Source of the DNA: Bradyrhizobium erythrophlei
Lineage (GTDB): Bacteria; Pseudomonadota; Alphaproteobacteria; Rhizobiales; Xanthobacteraceae
Assembly (NCBI RefSeq): GCF_900129505.1
Contig: NZ_LT670818.1
Location: forward strand, 5,861,001 to 5,925,000
Direction: 5' to 3'
Length of the DNA: 64,000 nucleotides
Part shown: one piece after another, positions 44,321 through 53,487 of the stretch
Numbering within the stretch: the stretch's first letter is position 1
How the letters are laid out: every line of letters begins with the position of its first letter
Program-made: the position numbers and the translations under genes
Notes under the pieces: model-generated
The model's database searches: none
What the model saw: only the letters and a program-made list of their open reading frames with translations
What the model was told of the DNA's origin: nothing

Positions 44321-44577
44321 GATCGCAGAGTAGGACGGATAAATGGTCCCAGAGAAACAAGGGCTCGTGGGATTAATTTGACGACTAGCAACGACTTGTA
44401 GCGCTAGTCGCAAAGGCAGAGGGCCTAGTCGGGGCAATCGCATAGGCTGCTGGTGGCGGCGATCCGCGGCGCTGATTGCAACCGGGACAACACAGTCACC
44501 ATCAATCGTCGTGACTTGTTCAGTTTGAAATCCGTTGCGGCCGGCGAAGAAAGTCAGCGGAATGCCGCGCCCGCTGG

Positions 44578-45492
44578 CTATTTGCCGGGCCCGGCCGCGC
44601 CATGAGCCCTTCGGTTGATGCCCTTGCGGATCAGGCGGTCGATGCGAGGCACGTCAACGTGATTTGCTTCGTGCTCGATCGCGCCTAGCGGTACCGATGC
44701 GCCGATTTGCTTTATTTCTGAGATAACCTCGACGGGCCTTGGAAGCTGCTTGCTCACATCGGAACCTGAGGGCGGCGAGATGTCGTTCGCCGGTCGCGTT
44801 AATGTCCCGTTGTTCATCCCCCAAATCGCTGCCTGTGTCCGATTCTGGACGCGGATCTTGCGAAGGATCGCCTTGACGTGGACTTTCACGGTCGCCTCGG
44901 CGATATCGATCTTTCGCGCGATGCATTTGTTGGAGTTGCCTTCGATCAGGCAGCGCAAGATTGATTTCTCCCGCGCTGAAAGCTGAGGCGTGAGCGTGTC
45001 CTCGGTCGTGAAGAGCATCGCCTCGTTCTTTTCGCCGCGCGGCGCCGTTTCGCCGAGTTGCTCATCTTCGGGACCGAGAACGAATGACAGAAAGGCCGGC
45101 GGGAAAATTATTTCACCCATTATCACCAGTTCCATGGATCTGATGAATGCATCGCACGTCATGATGTCGACGAAATAGCCGTGAGCTCCTGCCCGAAATG
45201 CAGAAACCAGCTCGTCTAGCCGATAGTGATCGGCTACGATCGCGATGCGCCCAGCCGGTTGCTGATCCCTGAGAAGTTCGATTTGTTCGACCGCAGCGTC
45301 AAAATCGTCGCCGGTATGAACGACGAGAAACAGAGGCTGGTGTGATTGAAGTTTGCTCGGCTGCAAATCATCGGCGCATGATACCGAGGCTAAGATGCGA
45401 AAATTTGCCGAGCGCAGGATTTTGGCAAGTCCTTCTCTAAGTAAAATGCTTTTTCCAACAAGTATGGTTGCAAACGATTGTCGCCTCCTCAT
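44578..45492 (-). CDS. LuxR/FixJ-type regulator with degenerate receiver domain
   Basis: This 304-residue protein has a receiver-like domain (about 1-140) and a LuxR helix-turn-helix (LSAREKSILRCLIEGNSNKCIARK and ATVKVHVKAILRKI, about 170-232). The receiver lacks the acidic pair after the first strand (ATILVGKSILLREGL) and has VVHTGDD in place of the phospho-acceptor Asp, so phosphorylation seems unlikely. A 70-residue C-terminal extension is unusual. ATG 45492 follows ggaggg. It is divergent from the second LuxR-type gene, 825 bp away. Confidence 0.85.
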   Translation of the reverse strand: MRRRQSFATILVGKSILLREGLAKILRSANFRILASVSCADDLQPSKLQSHQPLFLVVHTGDDFDAAVEQIELLRDQQPAGRIAIVADHYRLDELVSAFRAGAHGYFVDIMTCDAFIRSMELVIMGEIIFPPAFLSFVLGPEDEQLGETAPRGEKNEAMLFTTEDTLTPQLSAREKSILRCLIEGNSNKCIARKIDIAEATVKVHVKAILRKIRVQNRTQAAIWGMNNGTLTRPANDISPPSGSDVSKQLPRPVEVISEIKQIGASVPLGAIEHEANHVDVPRIDRLIRKGINRRAHGAAGPGK

Positions 45493-46317
45493 GGTGACCC
45501 TCCGAGCGTGGACGCATCTTCACACTGGACCGGATCATCAAGCGCCGGCCCTCTGGCTTTGTGATTGTCGACGGGTTCAAGACCTCTTCTTAAGGCGGAA
45601 GTCTTGGTATCGAATATTCCTGGCTTGTTCAGTCGGTGGGGCTCTCCGCTTTCATAGGGAAAAATTTCGTGGTTAAATTTCGAAAAGCTCTGCGGTCGAG
45701 TTTTGTGTCATTTTTTTGAATGTTAGATTCGAATTACCGATATCCCTATATACCTTTGGTTATAGGTGACGGGCGAGCGCAACCAAGCTGGCGGTCGGCG
45801 ACGAGATGTCGCAGTGGCGTCGCGCCGTGATCTGTGCAGATCGCATTCTCTGATCGAGCTGCACGTTACTAGCGGCCAGACGTTGTAAGAAATTTGCCAA
45901 AATGGTAAAATTAAAATGCGGTGCAAGCAAAAGTGCATCCAATGGCGCGGCCGGCGGGTGGAAACCATTTTGCGAAGATCACATCGGCGCGAATTATCAA
46001 AGATACAATTTGTAATTGTTGCACGCTATGATAGAAATTCTCTTGATAGGAAAGAAACGACGGGCAAGAAAGTCTTCAAGGACGAGCAGAGGACTCGCCG
46101 GTCTGCAAAGTGCTGCCGAGAGAGAGTCGGCGAGCGGACACACTAGAATACCAACTGCTCCTAAGATTGGTTGTTTGGGTAACGTTGGTTGTTCGTTGGC
46201 TTTCAATTTTTGCACTGCACTTCGGCGCAAGTGACTTCGGGAAAATTGTAGATGAAATATATTTAGGCGCGTAGGGTTTAAAGAGAACTGGGGGGCGGAT
46301 TCCCTGAGGGCCCGCCC
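45493..46317. other. AT-rich divergent intergenic region, no gene recognised
   Basis: About 825 bp separate two divergent LuxR-type genes. It is clearly AT-richer than its neighbours (for example aaaatttcgtggttaaattt near 45665 and atgaaatatatttagg near 46251). A small dyad cctata/tatagg lies near 45748-45768. The region is long for a promoter and may once have held a gene; H-NS-like binding would fit its composition. Confidence 0.5.
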
Positions 46318-47064
46318 ATGCGGTGTACCAGCGTGGTGATCGCAGACCGGCATCCTGTGGTTCTGCAAGGTCTGACCAAACTACTCGGAGCCCAGAGTGG
46401 CTTCGAAGTTGTTGCGTGTTGCAGTGACGGTACGAACTGCATGGAAGCGATTCGGAGTTTGGCGCCGGACATCGCCGTTCTCGACATGTCAATGCCTGGC
46501 TTGACTGGGCTGGAAATCCTCGCCATCGTCAACTCCGAGAATCTTACCACACGCTTGGTCTTTTTTACCGCATCTATTGAACACCACGAACTCGTTATAT
46601 TTGCGGCAGCCGGTGCCTACGGTGTTATTATAAAAGATGTTTCGCCCGAAGTTCTGCTGCGGTCTCTGCGGCAGGTTGCCGATGGCCAGAGGCTGCGGCC
46701 GCTGCTTTCCTCCGACCATGAGCTAGCTCGGGAGCAAAGCGACGTCGCTATCACGGAGAATGTGCTGGCGGTGCTGACGGAGCGAGAGCGCCAGATCATG
46801 CGCCTGGTGTCGGAGGGATTGTCGAACAAGCAAATTGGGCGCCGGTTGAAGATTGCCGATGGCACGATCAAAGTGCACCTCCATAACATCTATCAGAAGC
46901 TTGAAATCAACAACCGAACCGTGCTCGCGGCGCTGGCCATATCGCACCATGATCGTGCGGGCTTCCATTCCGGAGATCAAGTCGCAGGACTTGCCCCGGT
47001 TCAGCAACGACCTGAGAAGAGCGAGGCGCCGCTGCCGAATCCTCCGCATCGAATCCATCGGTAA
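46318..47064 (+). CDS. NarL/FixJ-type response regulator
   Basis: This 248-residue protein has an intact receiver: D10 in VVIADRHPV, phospho-acceptor D56 in IAVLDMSMPG, T84 in VFFTAS and K106 in IIKDVS. The LuxR DNA-binding domain (LTERERQIMRLVSEGLSNKQ and DGTIKVHLHNIYQKL) lies at about 152-212. No sensor kinase is adjacent, so the partner is unknown. The start is ATG 46318 after a rather weak gagggc. Confidence 0.9.
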   Translation: MRCTSVVIADRHPVVLQGLTKLLGAQSGFEVVACCSDGTNCMEAIRSLAPDIAVLDMSMPGLTGLEILAIVNSENLTTRLVFFTASIEHHELVIFAAAGAYGVIIKDVSPEVLLRSLRQVADGQRLRPLLSSDHELAREQSDVAITENVLAVLTERERQIMRLVSEGLSNKQIGRRLKIADGTIKVHLHNIYQKLEINNRTVLAALAISHHDRAGFHSGDQVAGLAPVQQRPEKSEAPLPNPPHRIHR

Positions 47065-47226
47065 GGTCGGGGCCACGGGGCGAGTGAAGAGGAGAGCCGC
47101 CGCGGTCGTTCCGCATATCTTTGTCGGACAGTTCCGGGACGGAGACGACCTGTCACTGAATTTCCCTCCAACGTCGATTGCCAACGCCGCCATCCGGGCC
47201 TGCGCGGCGAGGTCCTGTTGAAGCCG

Positions 47227-47724
47227 TTAGGGTCGCAGGTAACTCCAGCCTCGCTCTTGCAGTTCCATGAGCCGGACCACTCCAGCTTTGACGACCTTCG
47301 CCTGCGAGATCAGAGGAATGTCCTTCGCTTCAGCTCTTGTCATGTTCTCGCGAGTATTCCCGCAAGCGGAAAAGGCGAGCTGTGGCATGGCTTCGCTCAT
47401 TGATTTGATGCGCGCTTTGACGGGCGAGGTGTCTTCTCGCAGCATATGCAGTCCGGGCCCATAGGCGACCACCTCGATCTCAACCTTTTGGCCGAGCGCA
47501 CCGTAATGCTTAGCCACATTGTTCACGTTATTAAGGGCGAGATTCATAACGGCGGGGTCATTGACGTCGACTTGCACAACTAGCTGATGCGGCTGCTTTT
47601 GGTTGGCGGCGGTGCTGATTTTGGCCGGAGCCCTGAATTGGGCAGAAATGCCGGGCTGCGTGCTCAGCGCTAAGGCGAGTGCAATGGAGGCCGCTTCGGC
47701 GAGGATGAAAAATGATCTGTTCAT
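47227..47724 (-). CDS. DsrE-family secreted protein
   Basis: This 165-residue protein has an N-terminal signal (ILAEAASIALALALSTQPGISA) and a DsrE/F-like fold: LVVQVDVNDPAVMNLALNNV, EIEVVAYGPGLHML and FSACGNTREN with the conserved Cys. Such proteins bind or relay sulfur, or sense redox, but many secreted members have no known job. It is divergent from the coiled-coil operon, with ~225 bp between. Confidence 0.8.
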   Translation of the reverse strand: MNRSFFILAEAASIALALALSTQPGISAQFRAPAKISTAANQKQPHQLVVQVDVNDPAVMNLALNNVNNVAKHYGALGQKVEIEVVAYGPGLHMLREDTSPVKARIKSMSEAMPQLAFSACGNTRENMTRAEAKDIPLISQAKVVKAGVVRLMELQERGWSYLRP

Positions 47725-47789
47725 GGTGTTATCCTTGATGGGGCTGGCTCAAGTGTACGCTCAGCGTGGTTACGCCCGAATGTGCGGCT

Positions 47790-47827
47790 CAAGAGCGTTC
47801 CACCAAACGCAAGAGCGTTCCACCAAA
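47790..47827. repeat. Two 18-bp direct repeats upstream of the coiled-coil operon
   Basis: caagagcgttccaccaaa occurs at 47790-47807 and again at 47810-47827, a 20-bp period, about two helical turns. The pair lies in the divergent intergenic region and could be a tandem binding site for a regulator of one or both genes. Confidence 0.6.
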
Positions 47828-47950
47828 TGATCGGGTGATCTACTTAATTGCTGCGACTGGCATAGTTACTCCCTTCTGACTACCTCAATTGCGACATCGA
47901 CAAGCGAACGGTGAAGGCTGTGTCATGTGAGCCCGACTTGAGTTATCCTG

Positions 47951-50353
47951 ATGGGCTTGCAGGCAATTGAGACGACAGCCAAGAACCGAAAACCGGTTTT
48001 CCTGGTCAACCAAGATCCTGGTGACGCGACGACCACTGCCCATTGGACAGCGCACCAAGGCGTTTTGTTTCAAACCGAGGGCGCGTCGATTGTTTCCGCA
48101 ATCCGTTCGCTATTGCGACCCAAACCGATCGAGGACATGCGCGGAGCCATTGCACGTGCATCTGTCATTGCAGAGGTGTGTTTTCTGTGGCTTTTCATCG
48201 GAGCCACGTTGGACAAGGGGCTATGCGGTGAAAGCAAGACCCGCGTCCAGGCTTTCGTTGCACCAACCGAAATGGGACCTAAGCTCGCGCAGCCCAACGT
48301 CATGCGGGGCGAAGCCTTGCTGGTCTCGCAGGTTGTTGAAACAACGGTTATCGAGCAAAAGCAGATTCCCGAACGCGGCCGTGAAAAAGTCGACATTCTC
48401 GCAGGCCGGCTGACTCCCATTCGACAGTTAGATGCAGCACAGGGCAAAGCCGCGCAATCCGCCCCTGCGCGGGAGCAAAATCAGGCGCTTGAACACGAAC
48501 AGGAGCCGGACGGGGCTGAAGCCCGTGCACGTGCGACCGCGTCGCTCAGAGGAGAGCTCGATGCGGTGCGGTCAGCGGCTGAGGCGGCGAGGATCAAGCA
48601 AAGGCAGGCGCTTGATCAAGAGCGAGACAGGGCAGACGCCCTTGCGCGTGAACTTACCTCCCTCTGGGCGGAACTCGATGCGGCGCGGATCGTAGGTTCT
48701 GAGGCCGTGCAAGTCCCCGAGGCGGAGGTCCAGCAAAGGCAGGCGCTTGATCAAGAGCGAGGCAGGGCAAACGCCCTTGCGCGTGAACTTATCTCCCTCC
48801 GGGCAGAACTCGATGCGGCGCGGATCGCAGGTTCGGAGGCCGTGCAAGCCCGCGAGGCGGAAATCAAGCAAAAGCAGGAGCTCAAACAGGAGCGGGGCAG
48901 GGCGGACACCCTTGCGCATGAACTTACCTCCCTCCGGGCAGAACTCGATGCGGCGCGGATCGCAGGTTCGGAGGCCGTGCAAGCCCGTGAGGCGGAGATC
49001 AAGCAAAAGCAGGAGCTCGAACAGGAGCGGGGCAGGGCGGATACCCTTGCGCATGAACTTACCTCCCTCCGGGCGGAGCTCGACGCCGCGCGGAATGTAG
49101 GCCCGGAAGTCGCGCAAGCCGCCGCGGCAGAGGTCGAGGAAAAGCAGGCGCTCAAACAGGAACGAGACAGGGCAGAGGCCCTTGCGCGTGAACTTACCTC
49201 CCTTCGGGCAGAACTCGATGCGGCGCGGATCGCAGGTTCGGAGGCCGTGCAAGCCCGCGAGGCGGAGATTAAGCAAAAGCAGGAACTCGAACAGGAGCGG
49301 GGCAGAGCAGACACCCTCGCGCGTGAGCTTACCTCCCTCCGGGCGGAACTCGACGCCGCGCGGAACGGAGGCCCGGAAATCGCGCAAGCCGCCGCGGCGG
49401 TCGAGCAAAAGCAAGCGCTCGAACAAGAGCGAGACAGGGGCGAGGTCCTTGCGCGCGAACTAACTTCCCTCCGCGCAGAACTCGATACGACGCGTGCCGC
49501 GGGTCTGGAGGCCGCGCGAACCGCTGAGGCGGCGAAAATCGAACAAGACCTGGCACTTCGGAAGGAAGGCGAAAAGACCGAGACGCTTGGGCGCGAGCTT
49601 GCCTCGGCGCGGAAAGAGGCCGAGAAGCGTTCCTCACTTCTCGCCGCCGCGCACGCCGAGGTGTTACAGGCGACGGAGACAAATACAGCCATCGCAGCGG
49701 AGCAGAAACTGGCTCTCGCGAGCGAGCACGATCGCGCCGACGCCCGCGCGCGCGAGCTTATCGCCGTCAGGAACGAACTCGAAGCCGCTAACCGGCAGAT
49801 CGCTAACTTGAATGCTCCTGGTGCCGTGCGCTCACGCGAGCCGGCCGTTGATAGCTCGCAGGAGCGGATGGCCGAGTCCTCTTCGAGGACGATCGAGGGA
49901 AAGGAGCGCTCACCGGAACAGATTCGTGGCGAAGCCGTCGCCTCGACCTCGGGACGGTCGTCCGCTTCGGAATTGCCGCGTCCGCAGCCGCAGTCGACCG
50001 CGCGCGAAGCCGCGTCGGATTTGGATCCGAAAGTCGCTGTGAGGACAGAGCGATCTACATCGGCGAGCGCCGCTTCCCGCTCGCTCGCAGACGAACAGAG
50101 GCTGCTTGCTCGGGCAAACGCATTGCTTCTGCAAGCTGATATTAGCGGCGCTCGCCCATTGCTTGAACACGCTGTTGAGCGTGGCAGCGCGCGAGCTGCC
50201 TTTATGCTGGCCGAGACTTACGACGCGCGCGTGCTGCAATCTTGGCGCGCACGCGGAATCTCCGGTGATCTCACGAAGGCGCGTGAACTATATGAACGGG
50301 CGCAGGCAGGCGGCATTGAGGATGCGAAGGAGCGGATCGAAACTTTGAAATAG
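47951..50353 (+). CDS. Membrane-anchored coiled-coil repeat protein with Sel1-like end
   Basis: This 800-residue protein has a probable membrane helix at about 68-88 (ASVIAEVCFLWLFIGATL). Then come about 450 residues of charged coiled coil, including seven tandem 45-residue units (about residues 217-530) built on ALARELTSLRAELDAARIAG. A polar linker follows, and a C-terminal ~90 residues (ANALLLQADISGARPLLEHA, AAFMLAETYDARVL, AGGIEDAKERIETL) resemble a Sel1/TPR pair. The start is uncertain: ATG 47951 or ATG 48137 just before the membrane helix. It heads an operon with TAXI-type and VasI-like genes. The function is unknown. Confidence 0.8.
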   Translation: MGLQAIETTAKNRKPVFLVNQDPGDATTTAHWTAHQGVLFQTEGASIVSAIRSLLRPKPIEDMRGAIARASVIAEVCFLWLFIGATLDKGLCGESKTRVQAFVAPTEMGPKLAQPNVMRGEALLVSQVVETTVIEQKQIPERGREKVDILAGRLTPIRQLDAAQGKAAQSAPAREQNQALEHEQEPDGAEARARATASLRGELDAVRSAAEAARIKQRQALDQERDRADALARELTSLWAELDAARIVGSEAVQVPEAEVQQRQALDQERGRANALARELISLRAELDAARIAGSEAVQAREAEIKQKQELKQERGRADTLAHELTSLRAELDAARIAGSEAVQAREAEIKQKQELEQERGRADTLAHELTSLRAELDAARNVGPEVAQAAAAEVEEKQALKQERDRAEALARELTSLRAELDAARIAGSEAVQAREAEIKQKQELEQERGRADTLARELTSLRAELDAARNGGPEIAQAAAAVEQKQALEQERDRGEVLARELTSLRAELDTTRAAGLEAARTAEAAKIEQDLALRKEGEKTETLGRELASARKEAEKRSSLLAAAHAEVLQATETNTAIAAEQKLALASEHDRADARARELIAVRNELEAANRQIANLNAPGAVRSREPAVDSSQERMAESSSRTIEGKERSPEQIRGEAVASTSGRSSASELPRPQPQSTAREAASDLDPKVAVRTERSTSASAASRSLADEQRLLARANALLLQADISGARPLLEHAVERGSARAAFMLAETYDARVLQSWRARGISGDLTKARELYERAQAGGIEDAKERIETLK
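48599..49543 (+). repeat. Seven tandem 135-bp coding repeats
   Basis: Unit starts at 48599, 48734, 48869, 49004, 49139, 49274 and 49406 are 135 bp apart (132 for the sixth). Units 2, 3 and 5 end in the variant GSEAVQAREAEIK, and units 4 and 6 in GPEVAQAAAAEVE-like variants, so the array grew by mixed duplications. High DNA identity implies recent expansion or gene conversion. Confidence 0.9.
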
Positions 50354-50404
50354 GGGTCGGCTCGTAGCTCGGCCGGCCCCACGTTAGCCAGCTGGAGGAG
50401 GGAG

Positions 50405-51445
50405 ATGCCCATGTCGCCCATGAAGCATTCTACGATGGCATCAGCTACGATGGCATTAGCCGTGCTTGGCCTCCAGCTGCCCGCCGATGCTCAATCCCAC
50501 CCGACGCGGGAGACGCCGGCGGCCGCGGCGGCGCGGAGGGCGGACCTAGCCGCGAAAGAACGGATCAATGCATGGACCGTCGGTCTCGCCGGCGGGTTCA
50601 TCGAAGGTGCTCCGCTTCGGCTCGCGGCAGAGATCGCTCGCGTCGTGAATGAAGAGGACAAGCTTCACGTCATTCCGATCGTGACGCAAGGTGCAACTGA
50701 AAATGTCAACTCGCTGCTATATCTCAGGGGTGTTGATGCGGCCATCATCAACACCGATGCTCTTGACGAGTACAAGGCTCAGGTGCCGTTCATTGAACGG
50801 CGCCTCGTCTACATTCTGAACCTCTTTCCGTCCGAATTGCACATCTTCGTCCGTCCCGAGATCCGGTCACTCGAAGACCTCAGGGGCAAAAAGGTCAACT
50901 TTAACACGCAGGGCACGGCAGCCGCCTATTCGGGTCCACTGATCTTCAGTCGGTTGGGTCTAAATGTGGAAAAGATGTTCATTCCGCATCAAGTGGCACT
51001 GGGGCAAATGAAGCGCGGTGAAGTCTCGGCCGTCGTGTTTGTGACGTCAAAGCCCGTTGACGCTTTTCTGAAGGGACGTTGGGATCCAGGGTTCAAGTTT
51101 CTCCCGATCGAATACGACACCAAATTCGAGGACTACTATCTTCCGTCATCGATCGAGGCGGCCGACTATCCGAACCTGGTGCCAAAAGGTGAGCGGATCG
51201 CGACCATCGCCGTCCCCACCATCCTGGCGGCCTACAACTGGCCTCAACAATCCGACCGCTACCAGCGCGTAGCGCGCTTCGTGGATTACCTGTTCGGTCG
51301 CCTCGACAGGTTGCAGTCCCCCGGATTCGATCCGAAGTGGAAGGATGTCAACCTGCGCGCCAAGGTGCCGGGTCTCGAGCGGTTTCGGCCGGCGCAGGAT
51401 TGGCTCGATCGTCCGCAGGCCGTAACAGCGGCGCCATCACAATGA
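50405..51445 (+). CDS. TAXI-family TRAP transporter solute-binding protein
   Basis: This 346-residue protein has a signal peptide (ASATMALAVLGLQLPADAQS) and then WTVGLAGGFIEGAPLRLAAE, VTQGATENVNSLLYLRGVDA and IRSLEDLRGKKVNFN, the TAXI-type ligand-binding fold. Such proteins normally work with fused TRAP membrane subunits, none of which is here. ATG 50405 follows gaggaggg. It sits between a coiled-coil membrane protein and a VasI-like protein. Confidence 0.87.
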   Translation: MPMSPMKHSTMASATMALAVLGLQLPADAQSHPTRETPAAAAARRADLAAKERINAWTVGLAGGFIEGAPLRLAAEIARVVNEEDKLHVIPIVTQGATENVNSLLYLRGVDAAIINTDALDEYKAQVPFIERRLVYILNLFPSELHIFVRPEIRSLEDLRGKKVNFNTQGTAAAYSGPLIFSRLGLNVEKMFIPHQVALGQMKRGEVSAVVFVTSKPVDAFLKGRWDPGFKFLPIEYDTKFEDYYLPSSIEAADYPNLVPKGERIATIAVPTILAAYNWPQQSDRYQRVARFVDYLFGRLDRLQSPGFDPKWKDVNLRAKVPGLERFRPAQDWLDRPQAVTAAPSQ

Positions 51446-52059
51446 AGGGCGTGGGCGCACTCATTGTAGTCGTGCTCTCAAGCCTGAGCCACGCCTTGTA
51501 TGCTCAAACCGGTGATGCCGTCGATCGCCTCAAGGCATGCTCACGATTTGAAGGCCTTGAGCGGTTGAAGTGCGTCAATGAGCTCTTGCAGGAAATGACG
51601 CCAGACGAGGCCGCGCAACCTCAAGGCCCGAACTGGACCATCAGCGAGACGACCTCACCGGTTGACTATAAGCCGCAGATCGCCGCGCAGACGATGGCGC
51701 GCGCGCCGCAGCAAGACGCCCCGTCAGCGCTCGCCATTCACTGTCGCGCCCAGCGCACCGAGCTGACAATTTCCACGACCGGCTCTTGGAAACAGGCTAC
51801 GGATGGTGAGGTGAAGGTCGTGTACCGGATCAACGAAGAGCCGCCTGTCGAACAGCGCTGGATGCCTGCGGTGACGGGTAAAAACCTCAGCTTTCGGGGC
51901 GACGTTGTGCGCTTCTTGCGCTCGATGCCGGATCGCGGCCAGCTTCTCATCAAGGTGTACGCCGGAAAAGCTACGCCGTCTGAAAGCACGTTTCAATTGG
52001 TCGGGCTTGATCAAGTCCGGCGCAAGATCGCGGCGGCATGCAAGTGGCCGCAGCCCTGA
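51442..52059 (+). CDS. VasI-like secreted protein
   Basis: This 205-residue protein has a signal peptide (VGALIVVVLSSLSHALYAQ). Then come an N-terminal Cys pair (LKACSRFEGLERLKCVNELL), WTISETTSPVDYKPQ, and ALAIHCRAQRTELTIS with a C-terminal CKWPQP. The arrangement CxxxxxxxxRLxC..., W.v....s..dd, and ...C.....l.v resembles VasI/YfgH-like type VI secretion accessory proteins, though no other T6SS gene is seen. Its ATG overlaps the stop of the TAXI gene (ATGA), so the two are translationally coupled. Confidence 0.65.
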   Translation: MKGVGALIVVVLSSLSHALYAQTGDAVDRLKACSRFEGLERLKCVNELLQEMTPDEAAQPQGPNWTISETTSPVDYKPQIAAQTMARAPQQDAPSALAIHCRAQRTELTISTTGSWKQATDGEVKVVYRINEEPPVEQRWMPAVTGKNLSFRGDVVRFLRSMPDRGQLLIKVYAGKATPSESTFQLVGLDQVRRKIAAACKWPQP

Positions 52060-52151
52060 TCGAAAGTCTGTCAATAATCGAATGCGGTCGCATCAGCACC
52101 GCCCCAAAATTCCGCCATTTAGCGATGTGACTCATCGAAAGGAGTTATCGA

Positions 52152-53132
52152 ATGACGATACTGATCACGGGGGGCGCTGGGTTCATTGGCGGCCATACAG
52201 TTCTCGCTCTTATCGATCGGGGCGAAATTCCAATTGTGTTGGATGATCTATCGACCGGTAACAGGGCAGCAGTTCCGTCAGGCGTCCCTTTCTTTGCCGG
52301 CGACATCGGAGATACGGAGTTAGTATTGCGTCTTATACAAAACCATAGGATTGACGCTATCGTACATTTCGCGGCCAAAATAGTCGTTCCGGAATCGGTA
52401 GCCGATCCGCTTAACTATTATCTCAACAACACGGTCAAAACACATACTCTGCTACAAGCAGCAGTGAGAGGAAACGTAAAGCATTTTGTTTTCTCTTCGA
52501 CTGCGGCAGTTTATGGCAACCCAAGTTCTACGCCTGTAAGTGAGACAGCTGATCCAGCGCCGCTTTCGCCTTATGGAAGGTCAAAGCTAATGTCGGAGTA
52601 TATGCTGGTTGATGCAAGCGCGGCATATGATCTGCGGTATGTGACCCTGCGTTACTTTAACGTCGCGGGAGCCGATCCGGCCAGACGCCTTGGTCAATCG
52701 ACACCTGGGGCGACGCATCTAATCAAAGTGGCACTTGAGACGGCACTCCGCCGGCGCTCCTACATGAATATTTATGGCAGCGACTACCCAACGCCTGACG
52801 GTACATGCGTGCGGGATTACGTGCATGTTTCCGATTTGGCTCGTTCGCATCTTGCGGCGCTCGATCATCTGCGGGACGGCGGAGAGTCCCGAACGCTTAA
52901 TTGCGGCTATGGACGGGGGTATTCAGTAAGACAAGTTGTTGACGCAGTAAGGAGGGTCGCGGGAGTTGATTTCGAAATTCGCCAAGCGCCCCGGCGAGCG
53001 GGAGATCCCGCCTCAATTGTGGCAAATAGCGATGAACTCATGAAACTGGGGTGGGAGCCAGAATTGAATGATTTGCCAACAATGATTGAGCACGCCCTCG
53101 AGTGGGAAAAAAAGTTGACAGCGGTTACATAA
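52152..53132 (+). CDS. galE: UDP-glucose 4-epimerase
   Basis: This 326-residue SDR has the N-terminal NAD site ITGGAGFIGGHTV, VFSSTAAVYG with the catalytic Ser, and SPYGRSK with Y141 and K145. LRYFNVAGADP and the VRDYVHVSDLA segment are typical of GalE. It interconverts UDP-glucose and UDP-galactose, supplying galactose for polysaccharide. Codon third positions are visibly AT-richer than in the flanking genes, which suggests separate acquisition. ATG 52152 follows aaaggag. Confidence 0.92.
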   Translation: MTILITGGAGFIGGHTVLALIDRGEIPIVLDDLSTGNRAAVPSGVPFFAGDIGDTELVLRLIQNHRIDAIVHFAAKIVVPESVADPLNYYLNNTVKTHTLLQAAVRGNVKHFVFSSTAAVYGNPSSTPVSETADPAPLSPYGRSKLMSEYMLVDASAAYDLRYVTLRYFNVAGADPARRLGQSTPGATHLIKVALETALRRRSYMNIYGSDYPTPDGTCVRDYVHVSDLARSHLAALDHLRDGGESRTLNCGYGRGYSVRQVVDAVRRVAGVDFEIRQAPRRAGDPASIVANSDELMKLGWEPELNDLPTMIEHALEWEKKLTAVT

Positions 53133-53194
53133 GGGCGGGTCGACCCTCCGCCCAGTGGAAATGTTTAGTTTAATAAGTGGAGGTTGAGCCGACA

Positions 53195-53329
53195 GTGAAA
53201 TTTATTCTCGTTCTCGATGCTGCTCTTGCACTCGTTAGATTGATGTTCCCAATTTACTTTCGCTACCCAGCTTGTTTGGAAACTCGGCATGCGGGATCAG
53301 CTGCGGAAAGGGCGTCGTCCGGTCCGTAA
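53195..53329 (+). CDS. Possible small protein (44 aa)
   Basis: GTG 53195, with tggagg upstream, encodes MKFILVLDAALALVRLMFPI followed by YFRYPACLETRHAGSA to TAA 53327-53329. The hydrophobic start could be a membrane anchor. It has no family resemblance and lies in the gap between galE and the convergent Wzz-type gene, so it is uncertain. Confidence 0.35.
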   Translation: MKFILVLDAALALVRLMFPIYFRYPACLETRHAGSAAERASSGP

Positions 53330-53487
53330 CCTGGCCAGCTTGCTCGGTGCATCCGGATCGGCGTCCATCGGCGAGGCCACTGATCCGCCAGTCTTCGTGC
53401 GAAACGGCTCTTTAACACTCACTGAACTGCCTATCGTCAATACGGCAACATCGCTTTCTCTTGTTGCGACGGCTGCGCGCGGATAGG

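Noticed and set aside
45916..46146. A 76-codon gene in the LuxR divergent region
   Set aside because: Basic, low-information composition, no ribosome site and no family resemblance.
48599..49543. CRISPR-like array
   Set aside because: The repeats are 135 bp, in frame, without spacers, and encode coiled coil. No short-repeat array was found anywhere in the window.
48572..49692. Long minus-strand frames across the coiled-coil repeats
   Set aside because: They repeat only because the sense strand repeats; low-complexity composition and no start signals.
52152..52378. Short minus-strand frame inside galE
   Set aside because: Fully inside a clear GalE gene and without a start signal.
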